DNA from: Rallus limicola
Lineage: Eukaryota; Chordata; Aves; Gruiformes; Rallidae
Direction: 5' to 3'
Assembly: GCA_022605955.1 (NCBI GenBank)
Contig: JAKCOZ010000018.1
Coordinates: 7,076,001 to 7,140,000, forward strand
Length of the DNA stretch: 64,000 nucleotides
The notes below the pieces were generated by a model, which saw nothing but the letters and a program-made list of their open reading frames with translations, had not been told where the DNA came from and ran no database searches. Of the stretch, positions 1 to 13,100 are shown one piece after another. A program made the position numbers and the translations under genes. Numbering within the stretch: the first letter of the stretch is position 1; every line of letters starts with the position of its first letter.

Positions 1-1160
1 CCTGCAGGAAGGATCATCTCTGGCAGCTGTGGGCTCCTCCTCTCCTCCTCACTCAGGAGAGGAGAGAGGGAAGGGCAGCTGGCAAGCTACAACTGTCTCC
101 AGGTCACTACAGGGCCAATCACTGAAATATTCAGAGGGGGAACACCCACACACACATCCTCAAAATGACTGGCTCAGACCTTGTAGAATTTTAACTAACA
201 CATTCTGGCTTGCTCCCACACCTCCAGCCTGCGCTTTGGTTTGTGCTGCTGCTGGACACCAGCCAAGCTGTTATTTACTTTGGGTTTAAACTGAACCTGA
301 GATTCACATACAGTCTCTTTATTCCAGAAATTCAAAGGTTTTGGAAAGCCACCAGATAAAGAGCTCTGGTTTTCACAGCAAAGCTCTCTCAAGAGAGCAG
401 CACTCCCATGCGGGCTGCTCATCCCAGCTCTAGCAGCTGCCTGTGCCTCTGGCACAGTGGGAAAATGGCTGGGAACGATGGCAGCTGGGTGAGCACACAG
501 GCAGATGCCACCAGAAAGAAAAGAAGGAAGAAAGTCCAGGCTGATCAGGATGCCATCCATATCTGCCACCCTCGCACAAGACCTGCTGTGCCACAAGTAT
601 CCTCCTTCATCACCAGTGTCAGAGCTGCCTTCTGCATCACATTTGACACAAACGAGTCCCTCGGGTGCACCCAGCATGTCAGGGCAAGGAGGCAAGGCAG
701 GAGCACCCACCTTCAGTAGAGGAAGGGCTTGGGTGGTTCAGCTCATGGCTCAGAGACCAGCACATAGACCTGGCTCTGAGCACATGTGCCTGCCCAGGTC
801 CCCACCCAGACACAGTAGCCTGTCTCCACTCCCACAAAGCCATCTCCCTCCCACCCCAGTGCCACACAGCACAGTTCTGTCAGCTCGGTGAAGCAGTGAT
901 TTCATACTGAGCACTCTGCACAAACATCATCAGGGCAGGAACGAGCTCAAGGGCAACCTCTTCTGCCTGGTACAGCTTCTGACCCCTTAACTCAGCTTCC
1001 CAAAGCCATTTTCTTCCCCTTCAGGGCTTGTCCACAAACCATGGACTCAATGAACACAGAGTGTCTGGAAAGTACCTCTGGGATGCTGCAGCAGGGAAGG
1101 CCCCAGAGCAAGGCAGCACTCCCCATACAGCCCTGGCCACACACACAGCCCAGAGCCTGA

Positions 1161-1511
1161 GTGTCAGCATTCACCCAGGCAGGCCAGGCAGTTCAACAGC
1201 TTCAGGTCCTTATGGCACTTCCTTCTGAGGAACTGAGGAGGATCCAGGTACATTTAGCATTTTCCCTGGTTTGCCCAGCTCCCCATATGAGCCTGCCCTC
1301 AGTTACACCCATTAACAGTCAGCACCCCAGAACAAAACCAAACAAGAAAACAGTCTCTTTTCCTGTTCTTCCAGGTTTTGTCAGCACTGCCTTAAGTAGC
1401 CCCACATCCTTGAAGCCAGTGTTACAGCAGACCCACAATACCTTACACAGCCCCATCCCAATGCCAAGGGCCACTTCTGCACCTGGAACAAGCCATGTCC
1501 AACAGCAGTAA
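1161..1511 (+). other. Exon-like open frame, unrecognised
   Basis: One frame is open from just after a TGA at 1158 to a TAA at 1509. The stretch QAVQQLQVLMALPSEELRR (about 1188-1244) reads like a real amphipathic segment, and a strong pyrimidine-rich acceptor ends at 1374. However, the possible donor after position 1247 leaves phase 0, while the open frame after the 1374 acceptor needs phase 1. There is no convincing acceptor upstream of 1161 and no ATG in a good place. It could be the 3' end of a gene lying mostly left of the window, or chance. Confidence 0.15.
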
Positions 1512-4384
1512 CTGCAGAGTTACATCAGGACAGCACAAGTGAGTGATCCACAGCTCCCTGTGTCCCACCCCAGCTCTGCTGTAGCCACTGTAACAGCCCT
1601 GTCATTTCTCCCTGCATTTTCCAGTGACTGCATGCAGGAGAGGCTATGCCCCTGGGGTGCTTGACAGCCAGGTTGAGAAGTGAAAGACCTCTACAAGGAA
1701 GGTTACACTCACAGAGTTTCTAACTTCCAAATAAACCAGAGGCTGAGAGTAGGAACAAGGAAATAAGTGCTCAGACCAGGAAGGAACAGGGATGAGGTTT
1801 TTCAAGGGAAAATTCAGGGACAAGTCTGGCTTATGCATCGCTGCAGATGTCAGGCACAGAGCTCAGATCTCCCAGGCTGCTGGTCAGCAAGGGGCCCATG
1901 AGCCTCCCTAAGGTAAGGCATCCCAACCCAACCCACTCGGCACCAGCAGACAGCTAGTCTCTGTGACTGTTTAAAAGCTTTCAAATAAAGCAGGCTTCCC
2001 AAGCTGCATAGCAGCACAGCAGTATCTTCCTTAAATCCAAGGCCACCATGTCTAATACCCTTGTTTCATGCACCATCGCAGGCTTAGTCTGACACAGGAC
2101 ACACCACAGCAGCTCACTGGGGTTACAGCTCCTAAATACAGCCCTATCCTGTAACATTGCTTTTAAACAAATCATTCACAGCTTGCTTCAGCCAACAGGA
2201 GAGAGAAGCAGGCTGCAGCTCTCCAAACCCACAAGCCCCACATAGAGGGGTCCCTGCTCTCTGTCACCTAATAGGGCACAGAGCTCCATACTTTGGATCA
2301 GGTTGCCAACAGCCCTGTGCTATGCCTGACACAGCAGAGCCAGCAGAGTGAGGGCACAGCTCCACACAGCATCTGCCCTGTGTGTCTTTTGCTGGGCCAG
2401 GCCCTTACTGCCCAGTCCCACCAGTCCTGTCTCCCAGAGGGTACAGAACAAGCCAGCTTGGGCACAACTCCCAAACCACTCCATCCTGGTTTAAAACTGC
2501 TGAAGGAAGAGAACTTGCTTACCTCCTGCTGCATGGGGCTGTGCCTCCTTACTGCTTGCTTCATGTCTCTCTCTAAGCCAGTATCACTCTCTAAGGCTGC
2601 AGAGGGCTAATCCAGCAAAAAAATGAGGCTCAGTGAGATGAATCAGACAACAAAGATGCACAAGGGGCATCAGAGAAAGCATACAAGCAAGGCAACAGAA
2701 GACACAGTGAACCAGAGCTGGTAAAGGTCTTACCCCTCATCAGCAGGAGAGCACTACATTGTGCAAATGCTCTCAAATTAGCTTAAAGTATAGCTCCAGC
2801 TGTTGCTGAGACAACCTAGCTTTGGGATTCCTGTGAAATGGGAGCCACCTGGGCAGCAATGAGCTGGGCTGCTCATCTGGGGAAGGAGGGGACCTGGGGG
2901 TGTTGGTTCCTTGCAGGTAACAGAGGGATCCCTGTTTGCACTGGTCTCCCCACTGGGTGTTAGGGAAGCGTCTCCCTACTTCTAACAGCAGGGGAGGCTG
3001 AGGTGTAAAGGAGTGAACAACTGGTTTCTTGGTATCTTCTTGGCACGCACAGGTCCCCTAGCAGGAGCAGAGGCACAAGCAGACACTGGTGTTGCCTGTG
3101 CTACACCTAAGGCTTGACTACAAAGCCCAATTTTTCTACCCAGGCTCACCCAAGCTCCTCAGTGATGCAGGCATAGATTCTGCCCTGATAATGTTTCTTC
3201 ACTGCAATGTTCCCACTGTGCTGCCCGCTCCCCTGAGCCCCTGACTCTCTGAGCTCTTCCTGCTGGCAGGTAGGTCACTTTGGGTCTTGGCTGCTCAGTT
3301 ATTTTCAGATAGCTTTATCCTCCAAAAGCAGTTTCATTACCCCAGCACTCAGGATGGTAGCACTGGTAATAAAGCTATTAACTGGCTTAGTTAAACTGTT
3401 TTTTAAGGGAGAACTTCTTCACCATTAACGATTTCATTGACAAGCTCAGCGTGTATGGGTTTTACTGACTGCACCTGTGCTTTACCAAACCACGACTTAC
3501 TAATGATTAAAGAGTAACATAAAGCTTCTCAAAGTTCAGGTGAACTCTGTGTAAACCTCTTTTGGGAATCTCTCTGGGATTCAGCCTCTCCCAGTCTGTT
3601 TTTTAAAACATTTGAAAATTAAATCAACACAGTCCTGTTGTGGCTAAAGCCTGTTTAACTCCCATATAGCCATTCCATCAGAGATGGACGGGGATTGGAA
3701 TGACCCCATTTGGATGGGAAAAGATACACTGTAGCTGCAGACAACTCTTACAGCATCAAGGAGTTAACAGGAAGGCCCATGCCTGTTGGTTTGACTTCCA
3801 GGAAGAACAGTACCATGTTCCCCTTTGCATGTACGTGGCCTTGCTGGCACTCCCTCCTTCAAAATAAAGCAATTCCAAGGTTCAAGGCTGTATCTCAGCT
3901 CTTATCAACTCCACAACTACTGCTCGTTATAATTTGGTCCTGTGAATGTTTTATGATAGCAAAGGCAAGGTTGGTGGGGTTGGGGTATTTTTAATTAACA
4001 GGGCAGGCTATTTGAGCCCTGCTAACAGCCTTTGGACAGAAAGGAGAACCTCATTCGGTATTTTTTTCCATTTTTAATACTGAAGCAGTTACTCCAGGAA
4101 ACTTTTGTTACATCATCCTTTACTTATTTTTCAAATGGAACAAGTGAAACACATTGACCATATTCTGGAAAAATAAAATCTTTTACCCACAAAATTAAAA
4201 CCAATCAAGATTTGTTAAAAATAATTCAGATTTTAAAAAATGCAAGAGTTTTAAATCAATAGATGCTGTGGATGTGGGCTTCTGAAAATGTGTACTATGT
4301 TCATCTTATTGAAACTTCATTTCAAAGAACTCAGACTCTTTCTAATATTGCTATTGGTTTGATTTACATTGTAAAGAATAAATT

Positions 4385-4424
4385 GATAATTATATTGATA
4401 AAATGATAATTATACTGATAATAC
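4385..4424. repeat. Short tandem duplication, 20-bp period
   Basis: An AT-rich unit beginning GATAATTATATTGATA is followed 20 bases later by a near copy with one substitution (ATAC for ATAT). It looks like a local replication-slippage duplication with no sign of function. Confidence 0.6.
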
Positions 4425-4622
4425 AGAAAATGAATATGTTATTGCATGAACCATGAACAGAGGACTTCTAAAGAATTGCTCTGGCCGTTGTTCAACAAAA
4501 TAGTTAAGTGCAAAGCCAAAAGTCAAGATGTTTTTTTCTTTGCCTTAATTTAAGGCACCAAAGTACTTTACGGGATATGGGAATGAAGTAAAAAGAAAAC
4601 AGGAGAAAATTATTTCTGATGG

Positions 4623-4636
4623 ACACTTGGTGGCAG
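4623..4636 (+). promoter_or_regulatory. CTCF-like motif, forward
   Basis: The 14-mer ACACTTGGTGGCAG matches the CTCF core consensus CCASYAGRKGGCRS at 12 of 14 positions on the + strand. This is a motif match only, and at this stringency several would be expected by chance in 64 kb. It points towards CCNJL and faces two reverse-oriented matches at 44.2 and 52.1 kb. Confidence 0.25.
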
Positions 4637-5739
4637 CTTTTATCTGTAGGCTTAATAGCTGTTGCCACTTAGCTGCCTCCCTTTTACAGCAGGGATAAGC
4701 CAGCAAACACAAACACGGAGGGAATGTTTTCCCCAGAAGGTTTGGTCAACATCTTTCTTTGATCGCAAAAATATTTCCCCAGAAACATTAAAATCAACAC
4801 AAATATTTATTTTTACTGAAGCAGGCAGATTTTTGTTGTCTCTTTCCTTTAAGAAACCAACCAAGGAACAAATGTTTTGTGATGTTCTTTTGCAAATCCA
4901 AGTGCAGAATGACTGGCGATTATGTTTTGTTATACTCACCCAATTCTAAATATGAAATACAGTTTTTTAGCCGGGAAAGCCAGGCCTGGGTGTCCTGGTT
5001 CTGGCCAGGAACATCACACTAGGGCTGGTAAACTTCCTCGTGAAAATTCTTCCACCTTAATGGATCAACAGTTGCATGATGACTTCTTTTGCTTCCTGGA
5101 GTTGCTGGAGCAGAGTGCTAAGGAAGACTTGCTGAAGGATTTCAGTTCAAGCTGCCAAAAAGTACACTGGGTGTGAGCACAGCCCTTGGAGGCATGGGAA
5201 TAAAGTTATGTGGTGCCTGACAGTTTTTTGGTCTCTTTGGGTATAAATCTGGGACAGTATGAGGGTCCCTGGCTGCCCTAGGCCTGAGACCCAGCCTTAC
5301 AGCTTTAGCCAGGCTGCAAACCCCCAGTCTCTGAGTGGCAGGGTCCTGCTGTAGCTGGTGCTGTGTGTTTCTGTATAACAAGGATGGGATCTGTCCCAAA
5401 GACAGGAGATGTGGGTTTGTCTGAAGTGTGGAGCCTCCTCTGGTAAGTGCCAGCCCAGGGTCTGCACAGGGCAGTTTTTCTGGCACTGAGAGAGGGGAAC
5501 CCTGACATGTGATGCAAAAGGGAGCTGTGCTCCTGCCACTCTTCATGCTCAGACATAAGCAAGGGCTTCTATCTACGGGTTTCTGGGAGCTTAAGATGAG
5601 GCATCTTGTATTGGGGATCAGAAACAAGAAAAAACCCAATCTCTTCTGTCGTACTGCGTTACTGTTGATACTGAGCTAATTCCGTTAATGCTAGTTATTG
5701 AGCATTCAGAGCCTTGGTCACCTAGAACTGCTTGCACTC

Positions 5740-7120
5740 CCCTTTGCAGGCCAACTCGGAGGACCCGAGTCAGCCGTGTCCGGCAGCTGCTGGGGGACTC
5801 CGGCTCCCCCTCCCCTCCCGCGGGGCTGGGGGGCTGCAGGGAGCGCCTACAGGTGCTACGGCGGAGGGCGGGGGAGGCAGTACTGCTGCCTGGGGCAGCC
5901 AGCTGCTAATTAGCGCCAATTAACCTAAGAGCCGCACCGGCGGTAGGGTAGCAGTGCTCCCGCCCCTCCTCCCGCCGGCCCCGGGGCTCAGCCTCGGCCG
6001 CTCCGCGGAGGTTGCGCGTCCTCGGGCAGCGCTTCCGCCGGCACAAGGCGCCGAGCGATGGCTCCAGCCGCCGCGGCCGGTCCCGCAGGGGCGCTGGGTG
6101 CCTGCTGAGAGGCTGTTCAGGCCCGGGGAGCCTCTCCGGCCCGCGGCCCCTCAGGTCTCCGCGGAGGGGGCGTCTTGCAGGTAGCGAAGAGCCCGGTGCG
6201 TTAAAGGAGCGTTAGCGGTAATAGCGGGGCGCGGGAGCCGGGGGGGGGGGGAGGCTGGCGGAAACTACCGCGGGGCTTCGGGCGACTTGTCCGGTTTGTT
6301 CTCCCTCCCAGCAGAGCGGCCCCGTCCTCTTCTAGACCTTTGTCTGGATGGGAAGAAAAAGGATGGAGGAGCAGTGGTGGAAAGGGGAGCTGGCAGCGGA
6401 CATCCATCAGACCTTGAGGACTAAGGTTGGGTCCCACTTTGTTCTTTCTTTCCCCCCCTCCCCATCCCCCGCTCTCTCCTCCGCGCTTTCCTCCTCTGCA
6501 GAAATGCCTGGGCACCTGCCCGCGGAGAAAGAGTTTTTAAACTGCCTGGGCTGAGGCTCGGCATTGGAAAACCCGCCTTGGGCAGCTTGCAAAGGAGCCG
6601 CTTTGCACAGAGCTCTTCCCCTCTACTCGGCTTCTTGATCGCTACTTCTTCAAAGCCAAACCTGTGAAAGCTGCTGCTTAAAAGTACCTGCCGGCAACTT
6701 TCCAGTAGCTTTAACTTGGCCGAGGTGCTTGGGACTCGTCGCGTTACGTGCCGAGAGGATGCTGATGCTGACCCGTGAGAACACAGCGTGTTGTAGGATC
6801 TGGGGGAAAGGGTTGCACTTTTCCAACAGATAAATGCTGAAGTTCGAGTGTCAGGTAGGATCCTGTTCCCTGGCAGGCAGCGGAGGAGCTGAAAGGGGCA
6901 CGGGTGTGGCTTTGCTAGAGGACAGCGTTTCCTTTGCACGTGGATTTATTTACACCCAGCGAAGTGCCCTGCAGCAAGGTGGTGGGCTCGCTCTTTGGTG
7001 AGTGGGTGTGCGGCCGACCCGAGGCTGCTCGGTGACTCTCCGCGTGTCCTTCGGTAGCCTCCCAGCCCCGGAGGAGCGCTGGATGGAGTTAGCTGGGTCA
7101 CAGGAGAGACCCCCTGGGCA
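5740..7120. promoter_or_regulatory. CpG island promoter of CCNJL
   Basis: The sequence turns abruptly GC-rich with dense CpG, strongest at about 5940-6300, which contrasts with the AT-rich, CpG-poor flanks. The island covers the coding first exon of CCNJL at 6363 and extends into intron 1. No TATA box sits at a suitable distance, as is usual for CpG-island promoters with dispersed start sites. A run of 12 G at 6240-6251 lies in the probable 5' UTR. The exact transcription start cannot be read from sequence. Confidence 0.8.
6363..6425 (+). CDS. CCNJL: CCNJL coding exon 1
   Basis: This exon encodes residues 1-21, from the preferred ATG to LRTK. The donor reads AAG|GTTGGG, a GT donor weaker than the usual GTRAGT, and the exon ends in phase 0. 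Use of the upstream in-frame ATG at 6348 would add five residues (MGRKR). Confidence 0.9.
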
Positions 7121-10100
7121 AAAACGCTGGCTGCGCTTCGCTCAGCCTTTAAGCTACTGGCTCATGAAGTTAACACTTTGACCGTTCTGCCCCCCCCTTA
7201 TCTTTACGGGCACTTAGCAATAAGCTGTGCCAGGTGATTTTATTGTTACCGGGTCCTCTCTTGTCCTCCAGCTCAGAGCTGAAGCAGGTCTCCTGGCCCC
7301 ACAGCGAGGGAGGAGTAAGTGAAAGAGTCCAATTGACAGGGCATTAAAAGGCGGGGGGGGGGGGGGGGCACGTTGATGTATTTTTTTAAGCGTATTCACT
7401 ACCTTTTTATCAGCTACTTGATTCGTCATCCTGCTTTCTGGATGCACGTGATGGCTTCAGATTGCTGAAAACTGCTTATTGGTATGTGGATGGCAACCTA
7501 GGCCAGCTGAAACGAGGAGAGTTATTTAAATTTAAAGCACCTGCAAAGAGGGAAAAGGGTCTCTGGGCTGCTCTGAGGAAGGACTATGACTGTTTGTGCT
7601 TTGATAATTTTTATATTAATTCTGGCTATCTTGTATGGATTTTTTTCCTTCTTAAAAGGAAACAAGAGTCCAGAGTGGAAGTATATGGAGGAAAAATAAC
7701 CACAGCCTCTAAGACTTCTTTTAGTTCACTTCTGTGATTTCCCCCCCCCTGCAAGTAATTCTGCAGAAACAACTTGTCAGTGCCTTGCTGAAACTTGGCT
7801 TTTTTTGATGTCCAAAGTGTCAGAATTTACTATAGAATGTTGTGGAACTCTTCAAAAAGATCCTCCATCATAGTTGGGGAAGACAAGTAGTTTTTAGGTA
7901 TCAAAGTCGGTTTTGTGAGCATGGACCAGTTTTAGGGATGCCTATGGCAATGGCATAGGATGAAACTGGCTTCAGTAGCAGCATCCCCACTGGATTGTTA
8001 AGGTGTTTGTTGGTGCACGTTAGTACTGGAATACAGACAGCTCAAGTGGTGCTACCTTCAAGCTTAAATGCCCTTTACAGTTGAAGATACTTGCTGAGGA
8101 GTCCTGACTGCAATGCTGTGTGGGCCTGGTCTTGGGCTGATAAACAGGTCTTAGTGTCAGCATGTGAATCTGATGGGGAAGCTCAAGATGCTTCTTGAGG
8201 AGTTTGAAATGTATGTTGCAGGCCACCCTGGGTTTTTTTTTTTTTTAAGAGCATACTTAGTCTGTGGTGGAGGTGAGGGTTAAAATGCCTCATTTGAATA
8301 ATGTAACACTTTTCTTAAAACAGCCCAAGGATCATTAGGAACACTCTTTTTCCCAAAAAAAAACCCACTTAGACACACAATTACAGGAGGGAGATAGATA
8401 TATGCCTACTATGAAACCAGTTTAAGCTTTTAAGTTAATTGCAAAAACTGCTATGTCATCCCTCATATCCTCCCTCTTTGGGAGTAGTTCTTGATCTCAT
8501 TAAAAGTTGGTGTCCTTTGTGACAGATGATGTGTGATCTATCTGATGGATGTGTTCTGCATGAAAGCAGATACTGAATGTGTGTGGAATACCTGGCTCCT
8601 CATTCAGGAAGAGCTGAAAGATTCTGTGAAGCTTTGACTTCCCAAAGGCTCTAGCTCAATGTGGAGGAAATTAATAGCCCCTGAATTGTCTGACTAGTAA
8701 ATATCTGTGCTGTGATTATTGGGATGTAGTGTTCAGCTTAGTGGGACCGCATTGTGTTGGTTATTGAGTGTGCTGACCTAGTGGAGCAAAACACATTCCA
8801 GAAGTGCTACATGCATCCTTAGGCTTTAAACAGGAGATTGAGGTATTCAACTGGATTAACACAGACTCTTAAACCTGTAGCAAGACTCAGCCAGAAAGGA
8901 AGATAGACCTGTGGATGTGCTGGGGGATTCTAACATACCAAGCCAAGAAAAGTGCTGTATGTACATGCTGATATTTTTCTGGTGCTTCAACTACTTCTTA
9001 TTTGTCCCTATGTTAGTGATGATGGAAAGGAACCAGCTGAGTCAGGCAGCTGGTTTTCATCTCAAAAATAAGAGACCCCTCTCAATGGAAGTGGAACTAC
9101 TGCAACATCTGCAAAATCCTTCTGTCTACTTCAGTAGCCCAGGATACTCCACAAGTGTGGAAAGCTGAGTAACAAATCTGTGTTGCGGGGTTGTGTTTAC
9201 TTGTTTTTTAAAGTCGAGGAAATACATTGCTTTAGAGTGCAGCCTGAGTGGCCCTCCCAGAAATAAGTGATGTCAATTTGCTGTTCCTCCCTGCTTTTGT
9301 ACTTATGTGGGCTGTTCCCTTCCAGGATATGTTCCATTTCCTGCAGTTAATGAGAATTACTAGATCTGCTTGCATTTCCCTTTTTATCTCTTGCTTAGCT
9401 TCTCAGTGTAGGGGCAAACTTTACAGGGCTTGTCAATTTTGAATTTATACGGTTAGTAATTGTAACTTGGTTGTCTTAAAGGCAGTCCAAAGCACTGTCT
9501 GTGGTTACTTTCACCCAGGTGAGGAGAGCTGATCCTCTTTCTGCTGAAGCAAACTGTCCTTTACTGTCAAGTAGTAAAAATGTCTGGGGGATTTCCTCTA
9601 GGTGAAAGCTCCTCCAGATCTGTCTCCCTCCTCCTCTTGGAGTTTAGAGATCTTAATGAGGAAATGCTGTTTACCACTATGATGTATTTCATCTGGTTTG
9701 ACATGCAGCATTTCCCTCAGCGTGTTGTCCATGGTGTCAGCTTGGGCTGCAGGAGTGTAATCCATACAGGGTTTGTTGTTAAGGGCCTTTTTTCTTCACT
9801 GGCCTTTGAGTACTGTCACTGTAAATGCATTTCTTGCACTTTTAAATTATCATCTTAGCAGCAGTGCAGGATTCTGTTATTAATTTTTTTCAGTAAAATT
9901 GCAATGTCTTCCTCTTCTCCCTGCACCCAGCACATGTCCCTGTATTTTCTGTCCTTCTGCCAAGGCATCTGGTTTACTTGACCTGTTGGTAATGGGAAGG
10001 TAACAGGTACTGTTTTATCTTTTAGCCTGTAACTCCACTTTCATCCTTGGTGTTTTAGGAACTGGTCATCCCTCTAAAGCTGAATTAACTAAATGCTCGG

Positions 10101-13100
10101 TTTGATATGTTCTGATCTACCTAGCACAGGCTAGAATTCAGCTTGGTGCAGACTAGATGCTTATAGACCCTGAACACTGGGAAGACATTAGGGCATTGCA
10201 TAGGTGATTTTTCTGGGTTTTGCTTTTAAAACAGTCTTGATAAGGACTGCAGGAGTCCCAGATACCTGTGGACATGCAAAAGGTTTCGGGACTAAAGCAT
10301 GGAGAATAAAACATTCACTTTCATCCTGATGAACTTTTCCAGTTTGAATGAACAGTAAAAGAAAGTAGGTGTAACAGGCACTCAGGTGTCTTAGTATCAG
10401 GGTTTTTTAGCGAAGACTGGCACCCTGGCAACAAAATCACTTAAAAAACAGTGAAAAACTAACTTTTGAGAATCAGTAACAATGATGTTGATGGCTGGTA
10501 GCTGTAACTTGCTTATGTTAGTGACAAGTGTGTGTGTGGAGCTGAAAGGAACAGGTGTCCTAATAAGGTACATGGTTACTCATTCTCTCTCGTCTTTTTT
10601 TACTTAAAGTTCAATTTTCACACTCCTCTGATCTTTCTTAGATTAGCTGCTGAACTGCTGAGTACTTTGAAGTGTGTAAGAAGGGCTTAATGAAATGCTT
10701 GATAAAATACCACAGTGTGGAACATGTGAAGTAACAGATTGTCAAGTGCAATACTAGTTAAACTTTCCTGCACATCTCATGCTTGGGATCAGCATGAAGA
10801 TGTTGAGGGGTGGAGTGGATCCAAGCACAGAAAGCTTTTACATGCAGTTGAAATAACCTCTTGGTGTGCCACAGGGGTTTTTGTGTGGTGTCTTAGTAGT
10901 ATTCCTGAAGCTTAATTTAAGTGTCTACACTAAGCTCAGAGTTCGAGGGAAGGAGTTGGCACTTATCTGTAGGTATTTGGAAAGAAAGGTGGGTGGTAGG
11001 GGAGTCTGAGATGGCCTTTTATCTGTGTAAAGGGGCAAAACTATTAAAGGTTCTTTGAAGAAGTAAATGAAACAACCTTGTGTTAGCGAAAGTCATTGAG
11101 GAGGTTGGAACATGAGGTGACATTTTACATGGCCCTTTATTGGAGATGAACATAAATTTACTGCTCCTCCTGAGTGTGCAGAAGCAGTGGTAACAGAATA
11201 AAATCTTAATTTATGGCATTTCAGTTACACATCAGTGGAACACATCCAAAATCTGTAAGGGTGGCTGCTGTCAGCACTGACCTAGGCAGTGTAATGAGTG
11301 CATTTAAACTGTTGTGCTCTCCACCTGATTGGTCACAGTGAACGAGGGGGGGGAAAAACCCTATATATTGCCCATGTACCCTTCCTTATTGGAAAGTATC
11401 TAGATCTTAAAGCATCTCTGGAAATAATGAGAGGAGCTGTCTGACATCCTTTTCGAAGCCTGGTTCTGTCAGGTTTGTCTCTTACATACAAATGCTGTGC
11501 AAGGCTGGCACTTGCCCAAGGGCCTGGTGAAGTCTTGCCCAGAACTGAAGGTTGGTTAAGGAATGGGACAGGCTGTAACCTTTCCCAACTCCAAGAGGTA
11601 TGGTTACAGCAGGGCTGGAGAGAGGAGTAATAGATGGTGCAGTAAATCCAAGGCTGCCTCTTACTGCTGTATCTGCTAATGATGATTGTAAGACAGAGCT
11701 TGTGCTTGCACAGATGAAGCCAGCATGGCTACTTTAGAGACTTTCACCGCACCCTTCCACCCTGCTAGGAGGCATGTCCTGCTGGCTATACCCTAAAAGC
11801 ACTGCCCTGGCAGTTATCTTTGTGCTCCCCTTTGAGTCTGCATGGCCAATCTGAAGATTGGTAAAACACAGATGTATCAGCCATACCCTACTATCAGACT
11901 CTTAACCTTTCTGACCTATTAATTAAATTGCAATCTGCTGCCTAAGCATGGAAACACCAGCAAGATTCACAGGAGTGGCTGTGTTACTGGGAGGTGCCAT
12001 CTGTGCAGAGGCAGAAGGACTGTTTCTGGGGGGAAGAGAGAATGGCATGACATCAGCAGCCAAATTGGTAGCATGCTACCTAGTCTACTGCAGAGAGGCA
12101 TACGGAGCTCCTATTAAAAAACCCTATCATTTAAGTTTTTCCTTATATATTATCTTCTTGCCCTCATAAATAATGTGCTACAGAGGAGATGGCTTTAGTG
12201 GTTTCTCAAGTATGGTGCAGTAATTGTATTTCAGATACAATTTGTCACCTTCTTTCCACAGCTGGAAGACTGTTAGAACAGAAAACAGGAAGGAGTTTGT
12301 CTCTTTCAGACAACAACTGTTAATAGCCTGGTAAAGATAAGCTTTCCCTTTATTTCTCATCTACCGTTGCCTTTTCCTGCTCTAATGGCAGCAACTTTAC
12401 AGTATTATTGTTCTTAGAACAGGAATTCTTAAGAATATGGATCAGGTCCTGTGCATGCTATTTTTCCAGAGTATGTGACAGAGCATGCTAAATGATCCCT
12501 GAAGTTACCATGTTTTTTACTAGTTCTGACTGAAATACCCAATTTATTTTATTTTTAACTGGTGTACCTTATAGCCACATCACACAAGTGGTGTCTTGGA
12601 TTCATGGCCTTTTCCCCCTGAATTAAGAGTAGCCATGGAAATCTTGTTGAAATTTTAGTTAAATACTTTCACTGGGTATTTTGTATGTTTATTGTTTGGA
12701 AGCTTTCTTCAGGTCTTGGGCTAGGATTGGTGGTTAAGATCTGTGAGCTGTGGCAGCAATGGCCAGATTCTTGATTCTGTTCATATATCCAGAAGCAAAA
12801 GTAGATAGTAAGATTAAAAAAGAGATGAATATAAAGTTCATAGCAGTAAATGGAGCCTTTGTTAGTGTAGTAGGGGAGTATTGTAACGTGTTTCTAGATG
12901 AATGGGCTTTCCTGTTACTGAGTAGCTCTGGTTTAGGGGCTTCATTTTGCTCCAGAACTGAGAAGGGTAATATATTTGGCTCTCCATGGAGGATACTGTT
13001 TTCTGGAGATGTCTCTGTGCAGCAACTGGGTGTCTCTTGCAGTTGAGGTGGCCAGTGTGGGGAGAGGGAGGAAGACTACAAGAAACACAGGAGCCTGTTG

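Larger units (their letters stand above)
1..5730. other. 5' intergenic region upstream of CCNJL
   Basis: No confidently recognisable gene is present. The first 2.6 kb is GC- and CA-rich with many short chance ORFs on both strands, none with a recognisable domain. From about 3.3 to 5.0 kb the sequence becomes AT-rich. AATAAA hexamers occur near 1731, 1984, 3865 and 5200, but none follows a supported coding exon. In known vertebrate gene order C1QTNF2 lies upstream of CCNJL in the same direction, but no C1q-domain coding sequence is visible here. If that gene is present it ends to the left of the window. Confidence 0.6.

Noticed and set aside
195..710. 171-codon ORF on the minus strand
   Set aside because: It has Cys/Pro-rich composition with no domain, and overlapping long frames in other phases indicate stop-poor GC-rich sequence.
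4985..5030. LTR-like start (GTCCTGGTTCTGGCCAGGAA)
   Set aside because: It resembles the first 20 bases of the LTRs at 15.1 and 16.8 kb, but the similarity does not continue, so it is probably coincidence.
6421..6939. 172-codon ORF antisense to CCNJL exon 1
   Set aside because: It is a shadow of the CpG island and CCNJL exon 1, with no family resemblance.
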